Below are positions 18,944 to 28,720 of a stretch of 64,000 nucleotides of DNA, in pieces. The stretch lies in the NCBI RefSeq assembly GCF_018310695.1, contig NZ_JAGXCY010000008.1:17671-81670 (forward strand), written 5' to 3'. This stretch comes from Paenibacillus sp. Marseille-Q4541. Its GTDB lineage: Bacteria; Bacillota; Bacilli; Paenibacillales; Paenibacillaceae. Each line of letters begins with the position of its first letter. Positions within the stretch are counted from its first letter, which is position 1. Below the pieces are notes generated by a model. That model was given only the letters and a program-made list of their open reading frames with translations. It was not told where the DNA came from and searched no databases. Both the position numbers and the translations under genes were made by a program.

Positions 18944-19831
18944 ATGGATATAAGGCATCTACATTATTTTCTGGAAGTAGCCCGGCAAAAGAGTTTTACT
19001 AAAGCTGCTCAGGCACTTTATATAACGCAGCCGACAATCAGCAAGACGGTGAAAAGTCTGGAGGAAGAACTGGGAGTAACTCTGCTTGACCGATATGGTA
19101 AAAAGGTAGAACTTACTGACGCAGGCGAAGTTTTTGCAAGACAAGCTCAGGAGATTGTCACTTCTTTTCATAACTTATCTTCCGAGCTGGATGATTTAAT
19201 GAATCTTCAAAAGGGCCATATCCGTATTGGACTTCCACCCATGATCGGTTCTAGCTTTTTTCCTAAGGTCATTGGAGAATTTTATAAGCAATATCCCAAT
19301 ATAACGATTCAGCTGTTTGAGGACGGCGGTAAGAAAGTAGAGTCGGATGTCGCATCCGGAGCTCTTGATATTGGAGTCACGGTTTTGCCAGCTGATGAGT
19401 CCTTACTAGATGGATATGTTTTTGTTACAGAATCACTTAAGGTCGTTCTTCACCCTACTCATCTGCTCGCAGGAGAGAAGGAAATTGATTTATCGGATCT
19501 GCGCGAGGATGCATTTATTCTGTTCAGGGAAGACTTCACGCTGCATGACCGAATTATTGGTGCATGTCAGAAAGCAGGCTATCAGCCGCGGATTATTTAT
19601 GAAAGCGCACAGTGGGATCTTATTAGCAATATGGTGGCAGCGGGGCTCGGTGTGGCTCTCATGCCGGAGACCATTTGTAGGGAGCTTGATGTGGAAGAGG
19701 TATGCATTTTGCCACTGCAAGAACGAATTCCTTGGGAACTTGGAATGGTATGGCGTAAAGAACGTTATCAATCGTTTGCTGTACGTGAATGGATTGCATT
19801 CACAGAACAAATGCTAAAACAAAAGGGCTAA
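18944..19831 (+). CDS. LysR family transcriptional regulator
   Basis: 295 residues. N-terminal winged HTH (RHLHYFLEVARQKSFTKAAQ, then LYITQPTISKTVKSLEEELG) and a C-terminal periplasmic-binding-like effector domain. It is divergent from lrgAB, as CidR is from cidABC, so regulation of lrgAB by a small organic acid is a reasonable inference. RBS AAAGGAG. No terminator is evident before the next plus-strand gene. Confidence 0.92.
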   Translation: MDIRHLHYFLEVARQKSFTKAAQALYITQPTISKTVKSLEEELGVTLLDRYGKKVELTDAGEVFARQAQEIVTSFHNLSSELDDLMNLQKGHIRIGLPPMIGSSFFPKVIGEFYKQYPNITIQLFEDGGKKVESDVASGALDIGVTVLPADESLLDGYVFVTESLKVVLHPTHLLAGEKEIDLSDLREDAFILFREDFTLHDRIIGACQKAGYQPRIIYESAQWDLISNMVAAGLGVALMPETICRELDVEEVCILPLQERIPWELGMVWRKERYQSFAVREWIAFTEQMLKQKG

Positions 19832-19906
19832 ACATCATGTCCGTTCCCTGATACAATAGCCGTAACATCTTTATCTCAAGGTAAAGGGACCAAGGAGGAT
19901 TTGCCC

Positions 19907-20770
19907 ATGAAACTTCGCGTATCCGCAGTGCAATATATGCTACAAACGATCAGTAGTTTTGAACAATTTGCTGCTCAGGTCGAGCATTATATAAAAACGG
20001 CCGAGGAATTTAGTGCAGAGTTCGTATTATTCCCGGAATTTATGACGACTCAGCTCATGTCTATCGGAGATGAAGAAGGCAAAGCACTTGGTATTGAAGA
20101 TTTACCTGATTTTACAGACGCGTATGAAGAGCTGTTTATGAAAATGGCCCAAAAATATAACATCCATATCGTGGCGGGTACACACGTCATTCGTAAAGAG
20201 GACAAGCTGCTGAACACAGCGCATCTTTTCTACCCAGATGGACGCATTGGCCGTCAGCCTAAGTTACATATTACCCCTACAGAAGTGACAGAGTGGAATA
20301 TGGAAGCAGGAGAGGACCTACAAGTATTTGAGACTGACAAGGGGACCATTGCTGTACTCACTTGCTACGATATCGAATTTCCCGAAATTGTACGTATGGC
20401 AAAAGCCAAAGGAGCAGATGTTATTTTCTGTCCTTCTTGTACGGATGATCGTCATGGTTTCTACCGTGTTCGGTATACGAGTCATGCAAGAGCTGTGGAA
20501 AACCAAGTATATGTAGTACTTACAGGTACGGTTGGCAGTCTGCCAACGGTGGATTTCATGCGTGCAAACTATGGTCAGGCAGCGATTATTACACCTAACG
20601 ATATTCCGTTTCCTCCGCGAGGCATTATGGCTGAAGGGGAAATTAATGATGATATGATCGTAACGGCGGACCTTGATCTGGATTTACTTTATGAAGTAAG
20701 GGAACGTGGTTCAGTAACGACTTGGCGTGATCGCAGAGTGGACCTGTATCCAGACTGGCCAACGTCTTAG
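19907..20770 (+). CDS. Carbon-nitrogen hydrolase (nitrilase superfamily)
   Basis: About 287 residues. The catalytic triad is visible: Glu in LFPEFM, Lys in RQPKLHIT and Cys in VLTCYDIEFPE. These enzymes hydrolyse amides or nitriles (omega-amidase, carbamoylase or related). The AAGGAGG at 19892-19898 sets the start at ATG 19907, not the in-frame TTG at 19901. Two GNAT-like genes follow closely and probably form an operon; together they suggest amine or amide metabolism, substrate unknown. Confidence 0.9.
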   Translation: MKLRVSAVQYMLQTISSFEQFAAQVEHYIKTAEEFSAEFVLFPEFMTTQLMSIGDEEGKALGIEDLPDFTDAYEELFMKMAQKYNIHIVAGTHVIRKEDKLLNTAHLFYPDGRIGRQPKLHITPTEVTEWNMEAGEDLQVFETDKGTIAVLTCYDIEFPEIVRMAKAKGADVIFCPSCTDDRHGFYRVRYTSHARAVENQVYVVLTGTVGSLPTVDFMRANYGQAAIITPNDIPFPPRGIMAEGEINDDMIVTADLDLDLLYEVRERGSVTTWRDRRVDLYPDWPTS

Positions 20771-20785
20771 AAGACCGGAGGTTGT

Positions 20786-21472
20786 GTGACCTTGCAGAAC
20801 GGCTCATATTACAAGGAAATGTACATTGTATCAGACAGTAAGCCTGTCCCAGTTGTCATTCGCAGTTATACACAAGAGGATTTTGAGGAACTCATTGCGA
20901 TTCAGGCAGAATGTTTTCCTCCCCCTTTTCCCAAGGATCTATGGTGGAATAAGGAACAGTTGCTCAGCCATGTCACACGTTTTCCAAAGGGAGCCTTGTG
21001 CGTAGAGGTGGAGGGAGAAATAGCTGGCTCCATGACAGGACTGGGTACAAACTTTGATCCTGCTCATCCCGATCATACTTGGTCTGAGGCAACGGATGAC
21101 GGGTATATTCGCAATCATCGTCCTGATGGAGATACCTTGTACATTGTAGATATTAGTGTTCGTCCTAAGTTTCGAAAGCTTGGAATGGGACAGTTACTCA
21201 TGCAGTCGATGTATCATGTAGTGATCCAGGAAGGGATGGTTCGTCTGCTTGGGGGTGGAAGAATGCCCGGCTACCATAAAGTTGCTTCGAAGATGAATGG
21301 GAAGGAATATCTGGATACCGTAGTGAAGGGTGAGCTGCATGACCCTGTCATTTCTTTTCTACTTCGATGCGGTCGTACTCCTGTAACGGTAGTGAAGGAT
21401 TATCTTGAAGATGAAGAGTCCTGTAACTATGGCGCCCTGATGGAGTGGCGCAACCCTTTTTGCAGTTTATAA
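20786..21472 (+). CDS. GNAT family N-acetyltransferase
   Basis: About 228 residues. The acetyl-CoA-binding segment is DISVRPKFRKLGMGQLLMQSM (about 118-138), preceded by VEVEGEIAGSM. The start is uncertain: GTG 20786 is only four bases from CGGAGG, TTG 20792 is ten bases away and ATG 20819 is the first ATG. It sits 15 nt after the C-N hydrolase gene, so is probably co-transcribed. Acceptor substrate unknown. Confidence 0.82.
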   Translation: MTLQNGSYYKEMYIVSDSKPVPVVIRSYTQEDFEELIAIQAECFPPPFPKDLWWNKEQLLSHVTRFPKGALCVEVEGEIAGSMTGLGTNFDPAHPDHTWSEATDDGYIRNHRPDGDTLYIVDISVRPKFRKLGMGQLLMQSMYHVVIQEGMVRLLGGGRMPGYHKVASKMNGKEYLDTVVKGELHDPVISFLLRCGRTPVTVVKDYLEDEESCNYGALMEWRNPFCSL

Positions 21473-21495
21473 TTTGATCAGGAGGTTTACGAGAA

Positions 21496-22167
21496 ATGGA
21501 ATACATTCGTATCGTTTCAATTGAAAACCCGCTATTTGTAGAAATGCATCAACTGATGCAGCAGGTGTTTCCTCCGGAAGAAGTACTTGATTTCCCTCTA
21601 TGGGAAGAGCCGTTAAAAGATCCAGGTATCCGCGTGTTCGTGGCTGTCTCCGATGATAAAGTAGTAGGTGCTACCGAGTACCGATATTATGAGGACTGGA
21701 ATGTAGCGATGACGGATTTTACGATTATTGGACAAGACGGGCTTGGCATTGGACCATTCCTTGCTGCTGAACGTAAAAGAGATCTGAACCGTCTAGCCGA
21801 AACCGCGGGTAAAGAGCTCTTTGGTATGTTTGCTGAAATTTATAACCCGTATCTTTCGGATGAGCATGACTTTGGAGGAATCAAGTCGATGAATCCATAT
21901 GTACGGCGGGAAGTATTATCTCATCTTGGGTACAAGCGGATTGATTTCCCATATGTGCATCCTTCCTGGCAAGGGGATGGCGAAGCGGTGAGCGGACTCG
22001 ATCTGTGCTTTATGCCATCCGATGCTTCTGTCACTAGTATTTCCAGCAGACTGGTAGCAGATTTCCTGAAGCGGTATTACATGGTGCTTCCTGTAAAACC
22101 GGCTCAGTGGACCTCCATGGTAGAGGATTTGGAGTCCAGGGAAGAACTCGATTTGAAACGGCTGTAA
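21496..22167 (+). CDS. GNAT-like protein, function unknown
   Basis: 223 residues. The N terminus has a GNAT-like beginning (IVSIENPLFVEMHQLMQQVFP, then VFVAVSDDKVVGATEYRYY), but the canonical R/Q-x-x-G-x-G/A motif is not clear. RBS CAGGAGG. Third gene of the hydrolase-acetyltransferase cluster, followed by a strong terminator. It may be a divergent acetyltransferase that acts with its upstream neighbour. Confidence 0.65.
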   Translation: MEYIRIVSIENPLFVEMHQLMQQVFPPEEVLDFPLWEEPLKDPGIRVFVAVSDDKVVGATEYRYYEDWNVAMTDFTIIGQDGLGIGPFLAAERKRDLNRLAETAGKELFGMFAEIYNPYLSDEHDFGGIKSMNPYVRREVLSHLGYKRIDFPYVHPSWQGDGEAVSGLDLCFMPSDASVTSISSRLVADFLKRYYMVLPVKPAQWTSMVEDLESREELDLKRL

Positions 22168-22234
22168 CAGAAATGTGACGAGATGCAGCAGAGTCTCATT
22201 GTATTTGCTTGCATTGTTTCATATGTTTAAAAGG

Positions 22235-22268
22235 AAAATCCCTCTGTACATGTACAGAGGGATTTTTT
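22235..22268. terminator. Bidirectional terminator
   Basis: A perfect 32-base palindrome (AAAATCCCTCTGTACA and its complement, 22235-22266) ends in a T run on the plus strand and has A residues on the other side. It separates the convergent GNAT-like and LtaS-like genes. Confidence 0.9.
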
Positions 22269-22296
22269 ATATTTTCATACTAAGATGAGTGCAGCG

Positions 22297-24237
22297 TTAC
22301 CGCATTGGCAGCTGACTTACATAGCTGTCGGAATAGTGAAGAAGATTCAGAGCACGTTCATACTGTTCTTTGCTTACTTTTCCTTTATTTAAGTTCTTAC
22401 CCGTTTCCTTCAGACTATCAGGAGGTGGGTCCAAGGAGGAGATGAACGATGGATCAGCCGTCTCTTCTATGGAAGGTAAAGGGTACTGTGTGCCATCTTC
22501 ATATCCACTGCCTGGGACAAACATTCCTTCTTCCGTAATGAGCGATCCTGAAGGAAGATAATATCGCTCTGGCAGGAGATTAGAGTGCCCGTTAAGCAGG
22601 TCTTGACCAAAATGAATATATCCATCCATGGATACGCCAAGCAAACTTGCAACGGTCGGTACGATATCCGACTGACCCCCAAGCTGATCGATACGTGCCG
22701 GATCAACCGCACCTGGAGCAGATATGATGAGCGGGATATTCATCATATCTGCTCGCGTATAGTCGCGTCCAAAGATCTCTTTCATAAGGGTACGATCCTT
22801 TTCTTCCAGTGAATAGAGAGGTAGTCCCAGATGATCTCCGTAAAGAACGATCAGGCTGTTATCCCATACCCCGTTATCTTTAAGCTGCTGGATAAACGTA
22901 CCGAGTTCATAATCGGCATAGTTTTGGGATCGGATGTAATCACCTACGAGCGTATTTTCATAGCGGGCAGGAAGCTCCATTTTGTATTTGCTTTCCGGCA
23001 GATGATATGGATGGTGTGCGGACATGGAGATAACCTGAGAATAAAAAGGTTTGCCCGTGTCCTGGAGTGCTTTGAGCTCCTTAGAAGTCTTCTTGTAGAG
23101 CACTTCATCAGAAGCAGCAAATGCAACGGCATCTTCATTTCCGAAGAAGTCCATATCGTAATACTTACCGAAACCGAGCGCAGCATACATCTCTTTGCGG
23201 TTCCAGAACTCTACCTTGTTGGTATGAAAAGTTGTTGTGTTATATCCGTATTTATCTAGTAATTTTGCTAAACTAGGCACTTGAAAACCAGCGTATTCCT
23301 GAGAGGCAGCACCTCTTGCTGGAATGTAATACGACGAATTCACGACAAATTCGGCATCCGATGTATTTCCTTGACCTACTTGCTGATAAAAATGCGGGAA
23401 ATACAAGCTTTCTTTAGCAAGTTTATTTAGATTAGGTGTTATTTCTTTACCATCGATATGAAGTCCAATTAAAAAATTTTGGAATGATTCCATTTGAACA
23501 ATGATGACGTTACGACCTTTGGCTGCATCCCAGTAAGTGGAGATGGCAGGCTGATCAGGAGTGAAGCCTTTCATTGTGTTAATTTTGTGCTGTGTGATCT
23601 GCTCCTTGGGTACCGGTTTCCCCGGTTTATCTGCTGCAATCATATAAGCTTCATAATTCAATATCCCCATGGATTCCGCTTGAGTCAGCTCATTCATACT
23701 CGCACGGTTAGGCCAAACGTTAAAAATAGTCAACAGTGCAGAAAAAGCAAAGATAGCGACAGCCGTTTTCTTACCTATGCGTGGAAGAGATCTAGTTGTC
23801 TGGAAGACCAACTTGCTCCTTTGAATTCTGCGCCGAATAAAATAAACGCAAAGGACGATGATGTCGACGAAGATGAGCAGGTAATAAGGTGCAAGCAGAG
23901 AGAAGACGCTGCTGTTTACAGAAGTAACTTGATTGACTTGTGCTAAAGCGTGATAGGTCACAATTACTCCATAATATTTGTAGTACATAATTGCGGCGAA
24001 GAAAACAATCGTAATCGTCAGATTAGCAATCATGTAGTAACCGATCTTTCTTTTGTGAGAAAACCGTTCAATAAAACAAAAAATAAGCCATACAAAAGGG
24101 ACCTCGGTCAGTAAAGGTTGCCAAAGAGGAATGTTGTCAAAGATGGCATACCAAGTAAGATAGCTTTTGACAATCATAATTAAGGTGAAGAATACAAATG
24201 GTTTCGTAATAAATCTGCTCCATGTTGGACGTTCCAA
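22297..24237 (-). CDS. LtaS-like lipoteichoic acid synthase family protein
   Basis: 646 residues. Five N-terminal transmembrane helices (about 10-170) are followed by an extracellular sulfatase-fold domain. Catalytic features are visible: metal-binding Glu in QMESFQNF, the nucleophile Thr in QGNTSDAEFV and a metal-site His in LYGDHLG. LtaS enzymes polymerise glycerol-phosphate from phosphatidylglycerol; a primase or other phosphoglycerol transferase is possible. The start is TTG 24237 with GGAGGGA five bases before it. Diacylglycerol produced by such enzymes could be recycled by the lipid kinase at 37478. Confidence 0.88.
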   Translation of the reverse strand: MERPTWSRFITKPFVFFTLIMIVKSYLTWYAIFDNIPLWQPLLTEVPFVWLIFCFIERFSHKRKIGYYMIANLTITIVFFAAIMYYKYYGVIVTYHALAQVNQVTSVNSSVFSLLAPYYLLIFVDIIVLCVYFIRRRIQRSKLVFQTTRSLPRIGKKTAVAIFAFSALLTIFNVWPNRASMNELTQAESMGILNYEAYMIAADKPGKPVPKEQITQHKINTMKGFTPDQPAISTYWDAAKGRNVIIVQMESFQNFLIGLHIDGKEITPNLNKLAKESLYFPHFYQQVGQGNTSDAEFVVNSSYYIPARGAASQEYAGFQVPSLAKLLDKYGYNTTTFHTNKVEFWNRKEMYAALGFGKYYDMDFFGNEDAVAFAASDEVLYKKTSKELKALQDTGKPFYSQVISMSAHHPYHLPESKYKMELPARYENTLVGDYIRSQNYADYELGTFIQQLKDNGVWDNSLIVLYGDHLGLPLYSLEEKDRTLMKEIFGRDYTRADMMNIPLIISAPGAVDPARIDQLGGQSDIVPTVASLLGVSMDGYIHFGQDLLNGHSNLLPERYYLPSGSLITEEGMFVPGSGYEDGTQYPLPSIEETADPSFISSLDPPPDSLKETGKNLNKGKVSKEQYERALNLLHYSDSYVSQLPMR

Positions 24238-24473
24238 CAGGTTCCCTCCTTCACTTCAATTCCAAGTAATTTAATTGTAAAATAATGGTCTTATTATATA
24301 ATAATTCCGAGCGTGTGTTACACCCTTAACCATAAAAAATATTATCCTATGCTTCCTAGGGGATGTCAAAAGACAATCTATTCATTATTGTGAGCAGAGA
24401 TACCACATATGATATAAAACAACAGATAATGGAGTGCGAAACAGAAGTTACGAAAAAGAAAGGGAAAATAAAA

Positions 24474-24516
24474 AACCGTCTGCTCGTTCTATTGAACGAA
24501 ACAGACGGTTGATTTT
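24474..24516. terminator. Bidirectional terminator after hmoB
   Basis: AACCGTCTG (24474-24482) pairs with CAGACGGTT (24502-24510), with a second internal CGTTC/GAACG stem. T runs exist on both strands. It directly follows the HmoB-like stop codon on the minus strand. Confidence 0.85.
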
Positions 24517-24522
24517 TATATA

Positions 24523-25035
<513 letters not shown>

Positions 25036-25235
25036 TTAGATAACAAGTCTTACCATCAAAATATAGCATATAACAAGGTAACTTTCTAAATCTCGGTTTT
25101 CCCTGTCGGAAGGCTTGTCTACTATTTGTACCCGTATTATTTCGTTTCTACACGGCTTCAAGGGTAACTGGTTTCTGCCATCCTGTTCTGTTACAGTGGA
25201 AAGACGAATAAGACCAGGGACGGGTGATTTGATAT

Positions 25236-27560
25236 ATGAGCTACGATATTTCCATATCAGTAAGACCGCTGGTAGAGTACGTCTATCGCAGCGGCAGTAT
25301 TACAAGTGGATTTCGGACGAACGCAACGATGCACGAAGGGACCCGAATTCATCAGAGTGTCCAGAAAACCTATGCGGAAACGGATCAAAAAGAAGTATTC
25401 CTTACGGCAGACATTACATATGGTGAATTGCTATTTCACATTGAGGGGCGCTGTGATGGGCTCATTCAGCTCAATGGTCAGTGGACGATTGACGAGATTA
25501 AATCAACAGCGGCACCTCTTATGGATCTGGGAGATGGACTGCAAGTCCACTGGGCCCAGGGCAAAATGTATGCTTATATGCATGCCAAAGCACAAAACCT
25601 TACCAGTATGCAGGTCCAACTGACTTATGTACGTACTGGAAGCGGAGAGCAGAGAAAATTGGTAGAAAGCTATACCTATGAGGAACTGGAGGCTTACGCA
25701 CATGAAGTGGTTGCCGCCTATGCTCCTTATGCGGACATGCTTCGAGTGCATGAAGAAGAGCGGAATCGCTCCATTGATGAACTGCCGTTTCCTTTTCCGA
25801 ATTACCGGGCGGGTCAGCGAAAATTTGCGGGCGCCGTGTTCAAAACCATTCAAGAAGGCGCAGGACTTATGGCCAAAGCCCCTACCGGAATTGGGAAGAC
25901 TATGTCCACTTTATTTCCTGCTGTCAAAGCAATGGGAGCAGAACACATCAGCAAAATATTTTACTTAACCGCACGGACGACAACCCGAGCAACCGCAGAA
26001 GAAGCTTTTGCAAGGATGCAGGCGCAGGGTCTTCATGTTAGCAGCGTAACGATTACAGCCAAAGATAAGATTTGTTTTAAAGCAGAGGAAGCTTGTGATA
26101 CCGGGCAGTGCTCGCTATGTGAAGGATATTATGACCGGATTAATGGAGCTGTTCTCGACATTATGGAGAATGAGACGATTATGACAAGACCGGTCATCGA
26201 GCAGTATGCACGTAAGCACAGGGTATGTCCGTTTGAGTACTCCTTGGATATTGCATATGCAGCAGATGCAGTTGTCTGTGACTACAATTATATTTTTGAC
26301 CCTCGGGTATCCCTGAAACGTTTGATGGAAGAGCAGAAGAAAAAGACGGCAGTACTCGTCGATGAGGCACATAACCTGGTAGACCGGGGTAGAAACATGT
26401 TCTCGGCAGAGCTCGTTAAATCGGTATTTCTAGGTATTAAGAGTGAATACAAGACAGCAAACGAAGGTGTATCTCGTGCGGCAGGAGAGGTGAATTCATT
26501 TCTGCTTGCGGTCAAAAATAATTGCAATGCAGATGGTCGGATCATTCAGTCCGAGCTGCCGGAAGAGCTGATTGAGCGACTCGAGAAGTTTGTAGAGACG
26601 GCCGAGATGGAACTTGTGACGGGGACTGCTGCATCCAAGGTTAGTGTGGAGGCACAAGAGGAACTGCTCAGTACCTATTTCGCAGCGCAGAATTTCATTC
26701 GGATGGCGAAGTTTTATGACGAACGTTATCTTACCTATGCTGAGATCATTCGCAGTGATTTCAAAATCAAATTGTTCTGTCTTGATCCTTCCGAACTCCT
26801 CCGGCAAGCAGGAAAAGGATACCGTTCGATCATTCATTTCTCGGCGACCTTGTCTCCGATGAATTATTACCGGGATATGCTCGGGGCAGGAGAAGAGGAT
26901 TACACGCTGAGTATTCCATCTCCGTTTAGCAAAGATCAGCTTGATGTAAGGCTTGTTCCTGTATCGGTCCGCTACAATGACCGTGAGCGGTCGAAACAGG
27001 TCATTGCAAAGCTTCTCCAACAGGTAGCTGAAGAGCGGCCCCATACCAATCTGCTCGTCTTTTTCCCCTCCTATGCTTACATGCAGGAAGTATACGATAC
27101 GTTTACTCAGGAGCAGGGCAAGGGAATCGACACGGTCATTCAGCAGTCTTTTATGACCGAAGAGGAGCGGGATGCGTTCTTGCAAGCTTTTCAGCCGCAT
27201 CCTGAGCAGACAAGGCTTGCTTTTGCAGTTCTGGGCGGTGTGTTCTCCGAGGGTGTGGATTTGCCTGGGGATCGTCTGAACGGGGTAATTGTGGTAGGTA
27301 CTGGTTTGCCGCAGATTGGCATGGAGAACAACATGCTGAAGGATTATTTCAATAAAACAGGACGTAATGGATTTAATTATGCGTATGTATTCCCAGGAAT
27401 GAATAAAGTGCTTCAGGCAGGCGGGCGGCTCATTCGAACCGAAGAAGATGAAGGGGTGCTCGTGCTGATTGATGATCGCTTTACCCAGGAGCCCTATCGC
27501 TCCTTACTGCCTGAAGAGTGGAGAGATTACCAATCGGTTAACCCTGCTTCCCTTTTATAA
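25236..27560 (+). CDS. XPD/DinG-type helicase with N-terminal PD-(D/E)XK nuclease-like domain
   Basis: 774 residues. The N-terminal about 170 residues look like a Cas4/RecB-type nuclease: Asp74 in GRCDG and Glu87-x-Lys89 in IDEIKST. An SF2 helicase follows with Walker A APTGIGKT (215-222), DEAH at 376-379 and a C-terminal motif QAGGRLIRT. Cys280, Cys287, Cys292, Cys295 and Cys331 are candidates for the XPD-type iron-sulfur cluster. Expected role: 5'-3' DNA unwinding linked to cleavage in repair or defence. The Cas4 cysteine cluster is not seen in the nuclease part. No neighbouring defence gene is visible. Confidence 0.88.
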   Translation: MSYDISISVRPLVEYVYRSGSITSGFRTNATMHEGTRIHQSVQKTYAETDQKEVFLTADITYGELLFHIEGRCDGLIQLNGQWTIDEIKSTAAPLMDLGDGLQVHWAQGKMYAYMHAKAQNLTSMQVQLTYVRTGSGEQRKLVESYTYEELEAYAHEVVAAYAPYADMLRVHEEERNRSIDELPFPFPNYRAGQRKFAGAVFKTIQEGAGLMAKAPTGIGKTMSTLFPAVKAMGAEHISKIFYLTARTTTRATAEEAFARMQAQGLHVSSVTITAKDKICFKAEEACDTGQCSLCEGYYDRINGAVLDIMENETIMTRPVIEQYARKHRVCPFEYSLDIAYAADAVVCDYNYIFDPRVSLKRLMEEQKKKTAVLVDEAHNLVDRGRNMFSAELVKSVFLGIKSEYKTANEGVSRAAGEVNSFLLAVKNNCNADGRIIQSELPEELIERLEKFVETAEMELVTGTAASKVSVEAQEELLSTYFAAQNFIRMAKFYDERYLTYAEIIRSDFKIKLFCLDPSELLRQAGKGYRSIIHFSATLSPMNYYRDMLGAGEEDYTLSIPSPFSKDQLDVRLVPVSVRYNDRERSKQVIAKLLQQVAEERPHTNLLVFFPSYAYMQEVYDTFTQEQGKGIDTVIQQSFMTEEERDAFLQAFQPHPEQTRLAFAVLGGVFSEGVDLPGDRLNGVIVVGTGLPQIGMENNMLKDYFNKTGRNGFNYAYVFPGMNKVLQAGGRLIRTEEDEGVLVLIDDRFTQEPYRSLLPEEWRDYQSVNPASLL

Positions 27561-27750
27561 AGCTTCTCACGAACAGGATAAAGTAGTAGAGAAAAATCCA
27601 CGGCAGGATGTTCGAGGTAGCCCACTCAATAAGGGAGGCAAGGTACAGGGATAATGAGAACACATCTAAACCTAACCCTATTTTGAGCAGATTGCGATAC
27701 CGAAGTAGAGTGATTTTTTTGCAGTTGATGTAATCGCCGAATTGGATGGA

Positions 27751-27827
27751 TGATGTTGATTTTGATTTGGCTCAAAATCAACATCATTCCATCATCAGTG
27801 GGGCCCCTCCAGCGGAGAGGCCTTTTT
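27751..27827 (+). terminator. Perfect hairpin followed by terminator
   Basis: A 15-bp perfect AT-rich stem (27751-27765 with 27772-27786, loop TTTGGC) is followed by a second hairpin, GGCC-C-CTCC/GGAG-A-GGCC (27802-27822), and TTTTT. The second is the probable terminator of the helicase gene. The first has no T run. The remaining 27561-27750 holds no gene I can support. Confidence 0.7.
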
Positions 27828-27850
27828 GCTATGCTGGCTTTTATCCTCCG

Positions 27851-28591
27851 TCATAATTCAATCACCTCTAGAGGATGAACTAGCTTCGCTATGGATTCAT
27901 TATTAAACTGCTCTCTTACTTCCCTATTTGCAAAACCATCATGATAATGCATAAGCAGAATTTTTTCTTGGATCGATTCAGGCAGTGCTTCGATATCAGA
28001 TAATGAGGTATGTGAGTTAATGGTGACGTCCTGCATGTGGCATTCGTGCAGAATGAGCTTTACGTCTTCATGCGTGTCCAGTAGCAGTTCCCTGTCCATT
28101 ACCGAGTCTCCGCTATAATAGAAATAACCTCTAGCGAGCAAACCACAGCTAATCATGCCCGGTACATGCTGGGTTCTTGTCATCTCATACGAAATGCCGC
28201 CTATTGAGAAGAGAACTCCTTCTTGTAGAGGAACAATATCGAAATAATCTTCCAGAGACTTTTCGCCGCTAACCGTGTATTTCATCCCAGGCTCAAGCGT
28301 ACACCATAGCGGCTCAACGAGTTGTTCATGAATGTACAAGGTTGGTTTATGGTTACCAAATACTTGTGCGTAGTAGCCAAGCTGCTGCAAACCGTTAATA
28401 TGATCGTCATGTAAATGGGTAATGAACACATCCCGCACATCGCTAAGAGGAATCCCTAGTTTATGAAGCACCTTGCTATTGGATTCGGGAAAATCAATGA
28501 TGAGCCTCGTATTCGCATACTCGACCATGGCACTGTTATGGTCCTGCTCGAAACTAAACATGTCGCCGGTTCCTAGAAACTTAATTTGCAT
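27851..28591 (-). CDS. MBL-fold metallo-hydrolase
   Basis: About 246 residues. The metal motif THLHDDH (HxHxDH) is present, with further metal ligands probably in YYSGDS and LHECH, giving an RNase Z or lactonase-like arrangement. The frame opens at 28648, but the ATG at 28591 with AGAGAGGTG seven bases upstream gives the natural MQIKFLGTG start. Substrate unknown. Transcribed alone after pyrD on the same strand. Confidence 0.85.
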   Translation of the reverse strand: MQIKFLGTGDMFSFEQDHNSAMVEYANTRLIIDFPESNSKVLHKLGIPLSDVRDVFITHLHDDHINGLQQLGYYAQVFGNHKPTLYIHEQLVEPLWCTLEPGMKYTVSGEKSLEDYFDIVPLQEGVLFSIGGISYEMTRTQHVPGMISCGLLARGYFYYSGDSVMDRELLLDTHEDVKLILHECHMQDVTINSHTSLSDIEALPESIQEKILLMHYHDGFANREVREQFNNESIAKLVHPLEVIEL

Positions 28592-28599
28592 AATAAAAC

Positions 28600-28664
28600 A
28601 CCTCTCTTTCTTGTTTATTATAACCGCCCTTGTATAGAAAGGACGCATAAAACGAAAGAGAGGT
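28600..28664 (-). promoter_or_regulatory. Inverted repeat flanking the MBL gene promoter
   Basis: ACCTCTCTTTC (28600-28610) and GAAAGAGAGGT (28654-28664) are perfect 11-base complements. On the minus strand a TATAAT (28617-28622) lies between them, and the copy near the gene includes its SD. It could be a pair of operator sites or, if transcription starts farther upstream, an RBS-hiding stem. Confidence 0.45.
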
Positions 28665-28720
28665 TGGAAATAAAATCAATATTTAATTCGTTAGATAAAG
28701 GCCATTTTATTTTCATTTTA

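Noticed and set aside
26496..27200. 234-residue minus-strand ORF
   Set aside because: It lies antisense inside the helicase coding sequence, where the plus-strand motifs are unambiguous.
25236..27560. Type IV CRISPR-associated DinG
   Set aside because: No other csf/cas gene or repeat array is present, and the N-terminal domain is nuclease-like, which differs from the CasDinG form I know.
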